Positions 8,889 to 16,693 are shown, counted from the first letter of the stretch. The stretch: 64,000 nt of DNA from Ruegeria profundi (GCF_001507545.1 NZ_LQBP01000004.1:62001-126000), one strand, 5' to 3'. Notes: a model not told the origin generated them from the letters alone. Translations and numbers: made by a program.

Positions 8889-9914
8889 TTACAATTGCGA
8901 AGCAACACCGTGTTCCGCGTTGCCGTTCTGACGCCCAGCGACCACTGAATACAAACAGTGCCGGGACCTGCCCGTTCTTTTCGCCTCATACAGCGCCAAA
9001 TCCGCGGCATTCAAAATCTCGGCCGCTGTCGGAGGCTTTAGCTGACTGGACAAAGCAATACCGATGCTTGCTGAAATTCTGCAGGTGTTTCCCTCGAACA
9101 AGATCGGCGCCTGCAACCGGTCGATCAGGCGCGTCGCAATCGCCGAGAGAATATCTTCATCCGATAGTCCAGGAAAGATAATGACGAACTCATCCCCACC
9201 GATACGCGCCACCGTATCCCCGTTGCGGGTTTCTTCAACCATGATCCGAGCGGCTTGTTGCAACACGTAGTCCCCTGCGGCGTGCCCAAACTGATCATTG
9301 ACGGATTTGAAAAAATCCAGGTCTAGATGCATCAAGGCAAAGGGTAAGTGTCCTGTTATCAGCTGCCCAATCGTTCCATCCATGGCGCGCCGGTTTTTTA
9401 ACCCTGTCAACATGTCGGTGACGGCCTGTTCCTCGGCCGCCAGCATTGCGCCTTGAAGCCGCAGGTTCAACGATCGCGACGCCTCCATTGCGGCAGATTT
9501 GGCCTCAACCAGATACAGCAGCTCGATCGCCAGATCGGTACCGGAAAAGTCGGCGCTGGTCAGCGCATAATCGCGCACCGCATCCAGGATCGAGATTCCG
9601 AAGGACAGATTGATAACTGCACCCTTTCCATCCGGAAGCGGGGCGATCAGCCCCTTTAGTGCGGTGCGCGGCGTTTCCCGCAACTTTAGATGCAGTTTTG
9701 CGCCTGCAGATGCCAAAAGCGACGACAGGCTTATAACGTCACGCGGGCGGACAAGTTCGAAGACGTCCGGAAACTGTCTTCCCGCCATCGATTGATCGGG
9801 CCGCAGCTTTTGCAAGGTAGGTCCTACACGGCTAATCTGACCGTCCGCCCCCACCAAAACAAACATTGGACACAGCGTTTCGAGCAGGGCTGCAAGGTCG
9901 TCAGTACCCATCAT
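8889..9914 (-). CDS. Diguanylate cyclase with HNOBA-like sensor domain
   Basis: A 341-residue cytosolic enzyme predicted to make cyclic di-GMP from GTP. Residues about 5-150 resemble the H-NOX-associated (HNOBA) PAS-like domain of guanylate cyclases (MFVLVGADGQI, FPDVFELVRP). A helical, coiled-coil-like linker follows, with MLAAEEQAVTDMLTGLKNRRAMD leading into the GGDEF domain. The active-site motif is ARIGGDEF, and an RNGD inhibitory-site motif sits five residues before it, so product inhibition is possible. Its start overlaps the stop of the upstream H-NOX-fold gene (ATGA), implying that the two proteins work as a sensor-output pair. Confidence 0.9.
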   Translation of the reverse strand: MMGTDDLAALLETLCPMFVLVGADGQISRVGPTLQKLRPDQSMAGRQFPDVFELVRPRDVISLSSLLASAGAKLHLKLRETPRTALKGLIAPLPDGKGAVINLSFGISILDAVRDYALTSADFSGTDLAIELLYLVEAKSAAMEASRSLNLRLQGAMLAAEEQAVTDMLTGLKNRRAMDGTIGQLITGHLPFALMHLDLDFFKSVNDQFGHAAGDYVLQQAARIMVEETRNGDTVARIGGDEFVIIFPGLSDEDILSAIATRLIDRLQAPILFEGNTCRISASIGIALSSQLKPPTAAEILNAADLALYEAKRTGRSRHCLYSVVAGRQNGNAEHGVASQL

Positions 9915-10498
9915 GACTTACGGCCCCCCAACTCAAATTGGCGCCCTTCAGCAAATGCACTTTCAATAAGAACAACTGAAATAACATCGACCTCCTGCTC
10001 CTGGTCAGCGTGGGACAGCATGACCAAAGCCCCGTAATCGTCTGCCATGGCCCGAAGGATTCCGACCATTACACTGGAGTACCCGGCCAAACCTGGATGG
10101 CAGAACAACTGATATTCTGCTGGACTCACCTCAACCAATTCCAGCGCGGGCAGGTGAAGGTCAGAGACAGCCAGCCGGGCCCGGTCGGACAAATCGTCAA
10201 GCGAATGCAGGAATTCCACATATGTGACGCCGCCAAACCGCAGCAGACGCCGCAATCCCTCCATATTTGGGTGCGAGACCAGATAAGTTCCCAAATCCTC
10301 AAGTATTTCGGAACGTGGGCGCCTTAGATCGGCACACAGGTAATCCAACACCCGCTGGGTCATATCGTCGTCGTATACAAGCATGGCTTCGAACTCGACA
10401 AAGCCAAGCTCGGCCGCCTCGGTCACGCGCAACCAGCATGAATACCCATATGTCGCGCACACAAAAGACTGCACCGCACGATTGATCAGACCATGCAT
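9911..10498 (-). CDS. H-NOX-fold protein lacking the canonical heme histidine
   Basis: A 195-residue protein beginning MHGLINRAVQ, the hallmark N-terminus of H-NOX (heme NO/O2-binding) proteins, and similar along its full length. Laid without gaps beside a canonical H-NOX such as that of Shewanella, the proximal heme ligand position reads serine (S104 in LDDLSDRARL). The propionate-binding YxSxR segment reads HPGLA. H98 four helix positions away is the nearest alternative ligand. So the fold is clear but heme binding of the usual kind is doubtful. It is translationally coupled to the HNOBA-GGDEF cyclase, which it presumably regulates. Confidence 0.88.
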   Translation of the reverse strand: MHGLINRAVQSFVCATYGYSCWLRVTEAAELGFVEFEAMLVYDDDMTQRVLDYLCADLRRPRSEILEDLGTYLVSHPNMEGLRRLLRFGGVTYVEFLHSLDDLSDRARLAVSDLHLPALELVEVSPAEYQLFCHPGLAGYSSVMVGILRAMADDYGALVMLSHADQEQEVDVISVVLIESAFAEGRQFELGGRKS

Positions 10499-10505
10499 CA
10501 GTTGC

Positions 10506-10533
10506 CCCAGAATAATTTCTTCCTCATTCTGGG
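10506..10533 (-). promoter_or_regulatory. Leader hairpin overlapping the H-NOX gene ribosome-binding site
   Basis: On the minus strand CCCAGAAT and ATTCTGGG form a perfect 8-bp stem with a 12-base loop. The 3' arm includes the G-rich segment (CTGGGG) that sits about seven bases before the ATG and is the best candidate Shine-Dalgarno sequence. There is no T-run, so this is not a terminator. The hairpin could limit translation of the sensor gene; it could also be chance. Confidence 0.35.
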
Positions 10534-10619
10534 CTCAGAGTTCTTAACAAATACACAACACGCGCCATCAGATACAGAAAATCTGAATGAGATTCGCAGC
10601 TGAAGCCTTTGGCTTTCAA

Positions 10620-12179
10620 CTAGAAATCTGTCGGTGCCCCACCTTCGGCCTTGCGTCTGGCCACGAAATCAGCCAGCTCCTCGCGGATCGCTTCATCCAT
10701 GGCGGGCGGATCGAAACTGGTAATGATTTCCTTGAACATGTGATGCGCGCGTTCCGCTGTCCAGATACCGCCAGCGACGTTCCAACCCTCATAGTTTTTC
10801 CAGTCACTGAGGAAAGGCTGGTAGAACGCCGTGGTGTAACGATCCTGCGTGTGCTGAATACCAAAGAAATGCCCATCGTTCCCAACTGAACGAATGGCAT
10901 CCAGCGCGATTTCGTCCGGCCCGGTTGCTGTGATCTCGGGCTGCATATAGCGTTGAATTTGCTGCAGAACTTCACAATCCATGATGAATTTCTCGGGGCT
11001 TGCGATCAGACCACCCTCAAGCCAGCCCGCCGCGTGATACACCATGTTCGTCCTTGACTGAACGGCTGCCCACAAGGAATTCGACGTCTCCCACACTGCT
11101 TGGCCGTCGGGCACGTTGGCTGCACACACACCAGAAGATCGCATCGGTAGCCCGTAGTACCGGGCCATCTGACCTGTCATCTGGGTCGAGCGCATGTATT
11201 CCGGCGTGCCAAATGCCGGTGCGCCTGATTTCATATCAACATTCGACGTGAACGTGCCAATCACGCAAGGGATCCCCGGACGCACATATTGAAACAGCGC
11301 AATCGCGCACAGCGCCTCGGCCAGCGATTGCGCGACGGCTCCGGCCATGGTCACCGGCGCCATCGCACCGGCCAGTGTGAACGGAGTGACCACAATCGCC
11401 TGCCCGCGCCGCGCCAACCGCAAGCACCCGTCGATCATCGGTTGGTCATGTTTCAACGGCGAGGTAGAGTTGATGTTGGTGTACATCCGCGGTGTGGCTT
11501 CGAATTCTTCGTGGGTTAAACCACCTGCGATGCGGACCATTTCCATCACGTCTTCGACGCGTTCCTTGCCCAGCGAATAGGCATGCATGGCCTTGTCGGT
11601 CAGCGTCAGCTTGTCATAGAGAACATCCAGGTGCCGAACGCTTGCGTGAATGTCGACCGGCTCGACCGGATAGCCGCCTGCAAAGTGTATGCAGTTGAAA
11701 TACTGCGTAAGTTTCAACAGGTTGCGGCACATCTCCCGGTTTCCGGGGACCTTGGTGCCAATCTCCATATCCCAGTAATTCGGCGGAGAAGAAACGTTGC
11801 CGAACACCATGTTCTTGCCGCCGATTTCAATCGTGCGATCCACATTGCGCGGCGTGATCGTAAAGCTTGACGGGGCCTTTCGCACCATCTCCATGACGAA
11901 ATCTCGACCCATACGGACATTGTCGCCCTGGACCGTACAGCCCGCTTCCCGAAGAATTCCCTTCGCTTCTTCGTTGTAGAATTCGATCCCGATCTCTTCG
12001 AGGATACGCATCGCACCTTCATGGATCGCGTCGATTCCGTCCTGGTCCAGCGGCTCTGTCGGTCTATCGATATTCACCGGAGGGTTCCACGGCATCTGGT
12101 CAATCACCGCGCTGCCCCTGCGCTCAGCAGCTCCGGCGCGTCCGCCTCCACGACGTCTGCGAGTTTTTGTATCAGCCAT
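10620..12179 (-). CDS. Trimethylamine methyltransferase family protein (MttB superfamily, non-pyrrolysine)
   Basis: A 519-residue MttB-superfamily protein. I chose the ATG at 12179 because GGAGGA lies five bases before it. The mature fold begins near WNPPVNIDRPTEPLDQDGID. Family members transfer a methyl group from a quaternary or tertiary amine (for example glycine betaine) to a corrinoid protein. The frame runs through with no in-frame amber codon, so it is of the non-pyrrolysine type. An unusual basic N-terminal tail (TRRRRGGGRAGAAERRG) precedes the domain. No corrinoid-protein or methylcobamide transferase gene is adjacent, so the methyl acceptor must be encoded elsewhere. Substrate unknown. 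Confidence 0.88.
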   Translation of the reverse strand: MADTKTRRRRGGGRAGAAERRGSAVIDQMPWNPPVNIDRPTEPLDQDGIDAIHEGAMRILEEIGIEFYNEEAKGILREAGCTVQGDNVRMGRDFVMEMVRKAPSSFTITPRNVDRTIEIGGKNMVFGNVSSPPNYWDMEIGTKVPGNREMCRNLLKLTQYFNCIHFAGGYPVEPVDIHASVRHLDVLYDKLTLTDKAMHAYSLGKERVEDVMEMVRIAGGLTHEEFEATPRMYTNINSTSPLKHDQPMIDGCLRLARRGQAIVVTPFTLAGAMAPVTMAGAVAQSLAEALCAIALFQYVRPGIPCVIGTFTSNVDMKSGAPAFGTPEYMRSTQMTGQMARYYGLPMRSSGVCAANVPDGQAVWETSNSLWAAVQSRTNMVYHAAGWLEGGLIASPEKFIMDCEVLQQIQRYMQPEITATGPDEIALDAIRSVGNDGHFFGIQHTQDRYTTAFYQPFLSDWKNYEGWNVAGGIWTAERAHHMFKEIITSFDPPAMDEAIREELADFVARRKAEGGAPTDF

Positions 12180-12236
12180 GTTATCCTCCGGAGCTTTCGT
12201 TTTTACATGCAATCCCCTAAGCAGGCGTCTGGCCGC

Positions 12237-12251
12237 TCTGTCTGCGACAGA
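12237..12251. promoter_or_regulatory. Palindrome upstream of the MttB-family gene
   Basis: TCTGTC-TGC-GACAGA is a perfect 6-bp inverted repeat about 58 bases before the MttB-family start codon, in the 119-base gap after the HAD gene. No T-run follows on the minus strand, so it is more like an operator than a terminator. No regulator gene is adjacent. Confidence 0.3.
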
Positions 12252-12298
12252 CTATGTCGGTTTCTTATCCTGAAGCGGCGAAATTAACGCGATTGCGA

Positions 12299-12991
12299 TC
12301 AGATTCGTGCCAGCCAGTCGGGTATGTGGCCGATATCAGGCAAAACCACGTCCGCCCAAGGGGCCAACACCTCGGCCGGCGCCATTCCGGTCAGAACAGC
12401 GACTGTGGTCATCCCCGCCGCGCGCCCTGCTTGCAGATCATGCAAACTGTCTCCGACCATGGCGACGCGTTCCGGGGTCACGTCAACATGCGCGGAAAAC
12501 GCAAGCAATTGTCCCGGACCGGGTTTAAATCCGTGCCCGCTGTCATATCCGGCAACAAAGTCGAAAAAGTCGCGAATGCCCACCGACTCCAGATGCCGCA
12601 GTGCGGGCATTTCTCCATCATTGGTCGCCACACCCAGTTTCAAACCGGCCTGCCGGAGGTCATTAAAAAAAGGAACCAACGGGACAGCTTGCGCCTGCGG
12701 CGCCGAGGCCGACTCGACATTCAGCACATCAATGAGGTCAGACAGCGGTAGATTAGGTAAATGCGGGGCCAGAACCTCGGCGATTTCATCAATTGTTCCC
12801 GCGATAACAACGCTGTCCTTGGCATAGGACACCTGTTCCAAATCAAACCCGATAGCCCGCCCAAGCTGGGCCGCGCGTCCGTGGTCCCCCTGCGCAAGGC
12901 GCAGCACCATATTCCGCCCGAACGCACCCCAAGTGTCCGCGAAGTCAAACAGGGTTCCGTCCTTGTCGAAAAGGATCGCGTCAATGGGCAT
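12299..12991 (-). CDS. HAD-family phosphatase (phosphoglycolate phosphatase-like)
   Basis: A 230-residue haloacid dehalogenase-superfamily hydrolase. Motif I is FDKDGTLFDF near the N-terminus, the threonine motif II is GVATNDG, the lysine motif III is in GHGFKPGPGQ, and motif IV is MVGDSLHDLQAG. The cap insert is the helical type of phosphoglycolate phosphatases, but the physiological substrate is unknown. The ATG at 12991 is preceded by GCAGGAG; longer upstream frames run into the DUF3572 gene and are rejected. It follows that gene by 22 bases, probably in one transcript. Confidence 0.88.
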   Translation of the reverse strand: MPIDAILFDKDGTLFDFADTWGAFGRNMVLRLAQGDHGRAAQLGRAIGFDLEQVSYAKDSVVIAGTIDEIAEVLAPHLPNLPLSDLIDVLNVESASAPQAQAVPLVPFFNDLRQAGLKLGVATNDGEMPALRHLESVGIRDFFDFVAGYDSGHGFKPGPGQLLAFSAHVDVTPERVAMVGDSLHDLQAGRAAGMTTVAVLTGMAPAEVLAPWADVVLPDIGHIPDWLARI

Positions 12992-13013
12992 TATTTGCTC
13001 CTGCAAGGCATTT

Positions 13014-13298
13014 TCAGGTCCAGTGGATATCGGCACCACCTGACAAAACGGCACGCGCCTGACCGGGCAGGTCATAAGACACGGAATTCGCGTCACAGAA
13101 AGAAATCACCCACGAATCGTCAAGCATAAGAAACTCAAGCACCGACCCCAGGAACTCAGGCTCGGACGCCCTGTCTCGCAAGTCCTGCGCTGATGCGCCG
13201 GTCGAACCAAGAAAAACCGGCAGCAATTCATCATTGCCGACCAGCCAACCAAGGACGTCCAGTGCCAGTGTTTCAGCGGATTGGGCAGATATTGACAT
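13014..13298 (-). CDS. DUF3572 family protein
   Basis: A 94-residue, mostly helical, acidic protein (SAETLALDVLGWLVGNDELLPVFL) matching the DUF3572 family of alphaproteobacteria, whose function is not known. It has no signal peptide or membrane segment. It lies just upstream of the HAD phosphatase gene and is divergent from the PleD-like gene, an arrangement often retained in this bacterial family. Confidence 0.8.
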   Translation of the reverse strand: MSISAQSAETLALDVLGWLVGNDELLPVFLGSTGASAQDLRDRASEPEFLGSVLEFLMLDDSWVISFCDANSVSYDLPGQARAVLSGGADIHWT

Positions 13299-13385
13299 AA
13301 AGTGGCCAGAGATCAGGTGTTGGAAAGGGTTTGTTAACCAGACTCATAAACACTTTGGCAACGCATGCAATCAATGGTGACAGAT

Positions 13386-14786
13386 ATGTCCGTGCAGGGA
13401 ACGATCCTTGTCCTAGACGGGACCTCAACCAATCGCATCATGCTGAAGGTTCAGCTGACTGCGGCGTGGTATCACGTTGTACAGGGTGAAAAGCTACAGG
13501 GCCTTGCAGGGTTGTTGCGGCGCACCAAGCCGGATCTGGTACTGACATCTCAGACCCTGCCGGATGGGTCGGCTGCGGATGTGAAAAAGCTGGTGTTGGC
13601 AAATCCTGACCTAGTGGATGTTCCTGTGGTTGCCATCGCACCGCAGAATGACAAGGCCGCACGTCTAAAGGCGCTGTCAGACGGGTTGGACGACGTACTG
13701 GCGCATCCGTTCAAGGATACATTTCTGTTGGCGCGGGTGCGCAGCCTGTTGCGCGCTCGGGCCGAGACGCAAGAACTACAGGTAGAAAACAGCTCGCACC
13801 CGATCGGTTTTGCAGAATCCAGTGCTGCGTTCATTTCACCCGCGAAAACGGCCCGTGTGGCCATTCTGACACAAACGCCGCGCACCAGCGCCCTATGGCA
13901 GAATGCCCTGTCGAAACGGACGCGATACAGTCTGTCAGCACATACCACATCAAACCTTCAGGCTGTTTTGTCGGGGCCCTTGCCGGATGCCATTGTGTTC
14001 GAAGTCAGCGCGGGCCCGTCGGGCCTTAAACTGCTGGCCGATCTGAAATCGCGTAGCACCACACGGCACACGGTTCTGGTCGGAGTTCTTGAGGAAGAAA
14101 ATGCACATCTGGCATCAGACGCGCTTGACCGGGGGGCTGATGTGATTTGCATGGGCCCCTTCTGCGCGGATGAAACGGTGTTGCGGCTAGAAAGCCAGAT
14201 CGCGCGAAAGGCCCGGCTGGACCAGATGCGCGCCTCGTTAAAGCAGGGATTGGTCGAATCCTGGGTTGATCCGCTAACCGGACTGCACAACCGCCGGTAT
14301 GCCATGCGCGCAATTGATCAGATCGCGCGCAAGGCCGCACGGTCTGGCAAGGGCTTTGCCATAATGCTGGCCGATCTTGATCACTTCAAGGCTATCAACG
14401 ACCGGTTCGGCCATACCGGAGGAGACATGGTGCTGGCCGAAGCGGCGACACGAATGGAGCAAACGCTGGGCTCAGCAGGGTTCATTGCACGGATAGGTGG
14501 CGAGGAATTCATGATAGGCTTGTCCGACACCACCCAGGCAAAGGCGCTGGATCTGGCAGGAAACCTGTGTGCCTGCATCCGCGAAAAGCCGTTTGATCTT
14601 CCAGACTCTGCTGCCCCGATCCCGGTTACGATCAGTATTGGGTTGATCGCGGCCCAACCTAACGTGTCGACATACTCGCATCAGTCTCAACGGCTGGATG
14701 GATTGATCAAATCGGCCGATACAGCGCTTTACGCTGCCAAGTCAGCGGGGCGAAATCAGGTCCGACTACTGCCAAGCGCAGCCTAA
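13386..14786 (+). CDS. PleD-like diguanylate cyclase with two degenerate receiver domains
   Basis: A protein of about 466 residues with two receiver-like domains (about 5-130 and 160-285) and a C-terminal GGDEF domain (DPLTGLHNRRYAMRAI, then ARIGGEEF). In the first receiver the acid pocket reads LDG, the phospho-acceptor position is serine (S55, PDLVLTSQTLPDG) and the switch lysine is histidine (LAHPF). In the second the acceptor position is glutamate (PDAIVFEV) and the lysine is lost (CMGPF). The cyclase active site looks intact; no RxxD inhibitory site is visible. Start choice is uncertain: ATGs at 13365 and 13374 are also possible, and 13386 best matches the family N-terminus. Confidence 0.88.
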   Translation: MSVQGTILVLDGTSTNRIMLKVQLTAAWYHVVQGEKLQGLAGLLRRTKPDLVLTSQTLPDGSAADVKKLVLANPDLVDVPVVAIAPQNDKAARLKALSDGLDDVLAHPFKDTFLLARVRSLLRARAETQELQVENSSHPIGFAESSAAFISPAKTARVAILTQTPRTSALWQNALSKRTRYSLSAHTTSNLQAVLSGPLPDAIVFEVSAGPSGLKLLADLKSRSTTRHTVLVGVLEEENAHLASDALDRGADVICMGPFCADETVLRLESQIARKARLDQMRASLKQGLVESWVDPLTGLHNRRYAMRAIDQIARKAARSGKGFAIMLADLDHFKAINDRFGHTGGDMVLAEAATRMEQTLGSAGFIARIGGEEFMIGLSDTTQAKALDLAGNLCACIREKPFDLPDSAAPIPVTISIGLIAAQPNVSTYSHQSQRLDGLIKSADTALYAAKSAGRNQVRLLPSAA

Positions 14787-14791
14787 CTCAA

Positions 14792-15265
14792 TCACTCGGA
14801 TGGTTTGCGCCGATGCGTTTTACGTTTGATCACCTGTTGCAACCTGTCTGCATACGCCTTTCGTTCTGTGCCGGTCATGGCAGTTATGCGCTCTAACCAT
14901 TCTTCCTGAAGGGCAGTTTGCAATTCGGCCATGGCTTGCGCCTGTTGATCGAGCAATGTATTTACAGGTACTGGATCAAAGGGTTCGGCACGCAGAGCTG
15001 TCTGAAGCGCCGTGAAACCCTGAGACCGCATTTTCGCGCCTTGGATATGCCGTTCATACAGTTCGCCGCGCAGAGCTTTGCGTTCCTCATTTGGCAAGGC
15101 CCGATACAGCGCTGGACCAAAGCCGGGGGGCGCCTTGCCGTGGCTATCCCCTTTGAAACGGTAGGCAGTGCCCAAAGCGACCCCGACCACCAATAGATTC
15201 AGCGCCAGCGAAACAAATAGCAGGATCGTCACCCACCGCCTTTTGGGCTTGGTTTGATCGCTCAT
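14792..15265 (-). CDS. Periplasmic metal-sensor-like protein (CnrX/Spy/CpxP-like)
   Basis: A 157-residue protein with an N-terminal membrane anchor (residues about 11-33, WVTILLFVSLALNLLVVGVA) and a periplasmic, long-helical domain rich in Glu, Gln and Arg. This is the layout of the heavy-metal-resistance sensor family (CnrX/ZraP type). The typical metal-ligand histidines are few here, so metal binding is not assured. It overlaps the stop of the upstream membrane protein gene by four bases (ATGA) and is the last gene of a sigma-factor operon, where it probably controls the anti-sigma factor. Confidence 0.75.
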   Translation of the reverse strand: MSDQTKPKRRWVTILLFVSLALNLLVVGVALGTAYRFKGDSHGKAPPGFGPALYRALPNEERKALRGELYERHIQGAKMRSQGFTALQTALRAEPFDPVPVNTLLDQQAQAMAELQTALQEEWLERITAMTGTERKAYADRLQQVIKRKTHRRKPSE

Positions 15266-15615
15266 TCGGCGTCCTCCAGAAATAATGCATCCAGCCCGAG
15301 GTCAGCGACCACAAAGCTGTTTTCCTGCGGATAGATGATCGCAGCCGGATCGGGCAAGAAATCAGGCGCGGACCAGCCGATCCAGACGCCAGCCGCACTG
15401 GCCGCGACCAGACCGCCCATGCTCTGCCAGCCGCCAATCCCGTCCAGCATTCGCATCCAGACCGAACGCCGGGACGACGACTCAGGTTTCAGACGGTCAA
15501 GGCGTACCGTCTCGGCATCCGTCACGATGCGCACGGCCAGATCATCGGGCAGATCAGGTCGGGTTTGCCGCGCCTTGGCTAACAATTGATCAAGGTCCAT
15601 CTCGTCTTCAGCCAT
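15262..15615 (-). CDS. Small membrane protein, candidate anti-sigma factor
   Basis: A 117-residue protein with a soluble acidic N-terminal part (MDLDQLLAKARQTRPDLPDDLAVRIV), one short hydrophobic segment at about 65-83 and a C-terminal periplasmic tail. It starts inside the last codons of the ECF sigma gene and ends inside the start of the periplasmic sensor gene. That position and topology fit an anti-sigma factor of the CnrY type, although I see no zinc-binding HxxxCxxC motif. An upstream ATG at 15633 is possible but has no usable ribosome-binding site. Confidence 0.6.
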   Translation of the reverse strand: MAEDEMDLDQLLAKARQTRPDLPDDLAVRIVTDAETVRLDRLKPESSSRRSVWMRMLDGIGGWQSMGGLVAASAAGVWIGWSAPDFLPDPAAIIYPQENSFVVADLGLDALFLEDAE

Positions 15616-16219
15616 CTTCGTACCCCAGTTCATCCTGCCGTCCGGCCAGTATTGCCGCCAAGGCGCGTTTTCCGCGCGCAGTCAGACTTTCCACCGCTTC
15701 CGTTGAAATGCCCATGATCCCAGCGATGTCGGGATTGGGCAGTTCTTCGATATGCCGCAAGATAACCGCTTGCCTCTGGCGGTCTGGCAATTGCGACAAC
15801 GCCACCTGCAAAGCATCTTTACGTGCTGCCTCCTGCAGTCTTTCAACAGCGCTTGGGTCTTCATCCTCGGGTTCGGGGACATCGTCCAGACGGTCAGGCC
15901 GCTTCTTGCGCTGCATATCTACACATAGGTTCAAAGTGACACGGTAAAGCCAAGTGGTCACTTTGGCCTGCCCAGCCACCCAGTTCGGCGCCATTTTCCA
16001 AAGCCGCATCATGGCATCCTGGGTAATGTCTTCAGCCTCGGCCCGGTTGCCCAACATCCGCATCGCAACCGAGAAACACCGTGGCCCCAACCGATCGGTC
16101 AGCACACGCGCGGCCGCCGCATCACCGTCTGCAAACTGCCGCAACAACGCGTCGTCCGAGGTGTCCGCAGCGCCGTCGGCGCCACGAACATCCTGTGGTG
16201 CGGAGGTCAGATCCTCCAT
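15608..16219 (-). CDS. ECF-type RNA polymerase sigma factor
   Basis: A 203-residue group IV sigma factor. Region 2 (FSVAMRMLGNRAEAEDITQDAMMRLWKMAPNW, here given by its landmarks ARVLTDRL, AEDITQDAMMRLW and VTLNLCVD) binds the -10 element, and region 4 (LPDRQRQAVILRH, ISTEAVESLTARGKRAL) binds the -35 element and forms the helix-turn-helix. It sits between an EF-hand protein gene and a membrane protein that is likely its anti-sigma factor. The target genes are unknown; the EF-hand gene ahead of it is a natural candidate for autoregulation. Confidence 0.9.
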   Translation of the reverse strand: MEDLTSAPQDVRGADGAADTSDDALLRQFADGDAAAARVLTDRLGPRCFSVAMRMLGNRAEAEDITQDAMMRLWKMAPNWVAGQAKVTTWLYRVTLNLCVDMQRKKRPDRLDDVPEPEDEDPSAVERLQEAARKDALQVALSQLPDRQRQAVILRHIEELPNPDIAGIMGISTEAVESLTARGKRALAAILAGRQDELGYEDG

Positions 16220-16225
16220 CCTTCA

Positions 16226-16693
16226 TCAGCTATCGTCAGCGTCTGCGTTGCCGCCTTTGCGGTGCTTCCGGCCCATCCGCGCTTTTGCATCGGCAAATTC
16301 CTGCTCTGAGATTGTCCCGCTGTTATCCGCGTCGATACGGTCAAACATCTTGCCAGCGCGGCGCGGCTTGGGCAACTCGTCCTGGCTCAGAAAGCCGTCC
16401 TGATTGGCGTCATGCCTTTCAAACATCTTTGCCACACGATCATTGGCGCGTTGCTGAGCTGCCGCCTGCGCCTCATCAATGCTCAACTGCCCGTCGCCAT
16501 TAGTGTCAGACTGAGAGAATCGCTGCACGCGATGGGCTTCCATTTCTTCCTGCGTCAGTTGGCCGTCGCCGTTGGCATCCAATTCCTGAAAATTCACAGG
16601 TTCACGAATACTTGATCCGGCTGCCAAAAGCGATGTGCCGGTAACGGCAACAGCCGCGATCAGAATGGCCGGAATAAATTTGGCGCTCTTCAT
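16226..16693 (-). CDS. Secreted EF-hand calcium-binding protein with four EF-hands
   Basis: A 155-residue protein with an N-terminal signal sequence or anchor (residues 1-26, ends LLAAG) and four canonical 12-residue EF-hand loops: D39-E50 (DANGDGQLTQEE), D63-E74 (DTNGDGQLSIDE), D95-E106 (DANQDGFLSQDE) and D121-E132 (DADNSGTISEQE). The tail is basic then acidic. It is predicted to bind calcium in the periplasm or at the membrane. AAGGGAAA precedes the ATG at 16693. It is the first gene of the sigma-factor operon, only six bases ahead of the sigma start. Confidence 0.87.
   Translation of the reverse strand: MKSAKFIPAILIAAVAVTGTSLLAAGSSIREPVNFQELDANGDGQLTQEEMEAHRVQRFSQSDTNGDGQLSIDEAQAAAQQRANDRVAKMFERHDANQDGFLSQDELPKPRRAGKMFDRIDADNSGTISEQEFADAKARMGRKHRKGGNADADDS

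Noticed and set aside
12992..13096. Longer start of the HAD phosphatase frame
   Set aside because: It would overlap the DUF3572 gene and lacks a ribosome-binding site; the ATG at 12991 has one and matches the family N-terminus.
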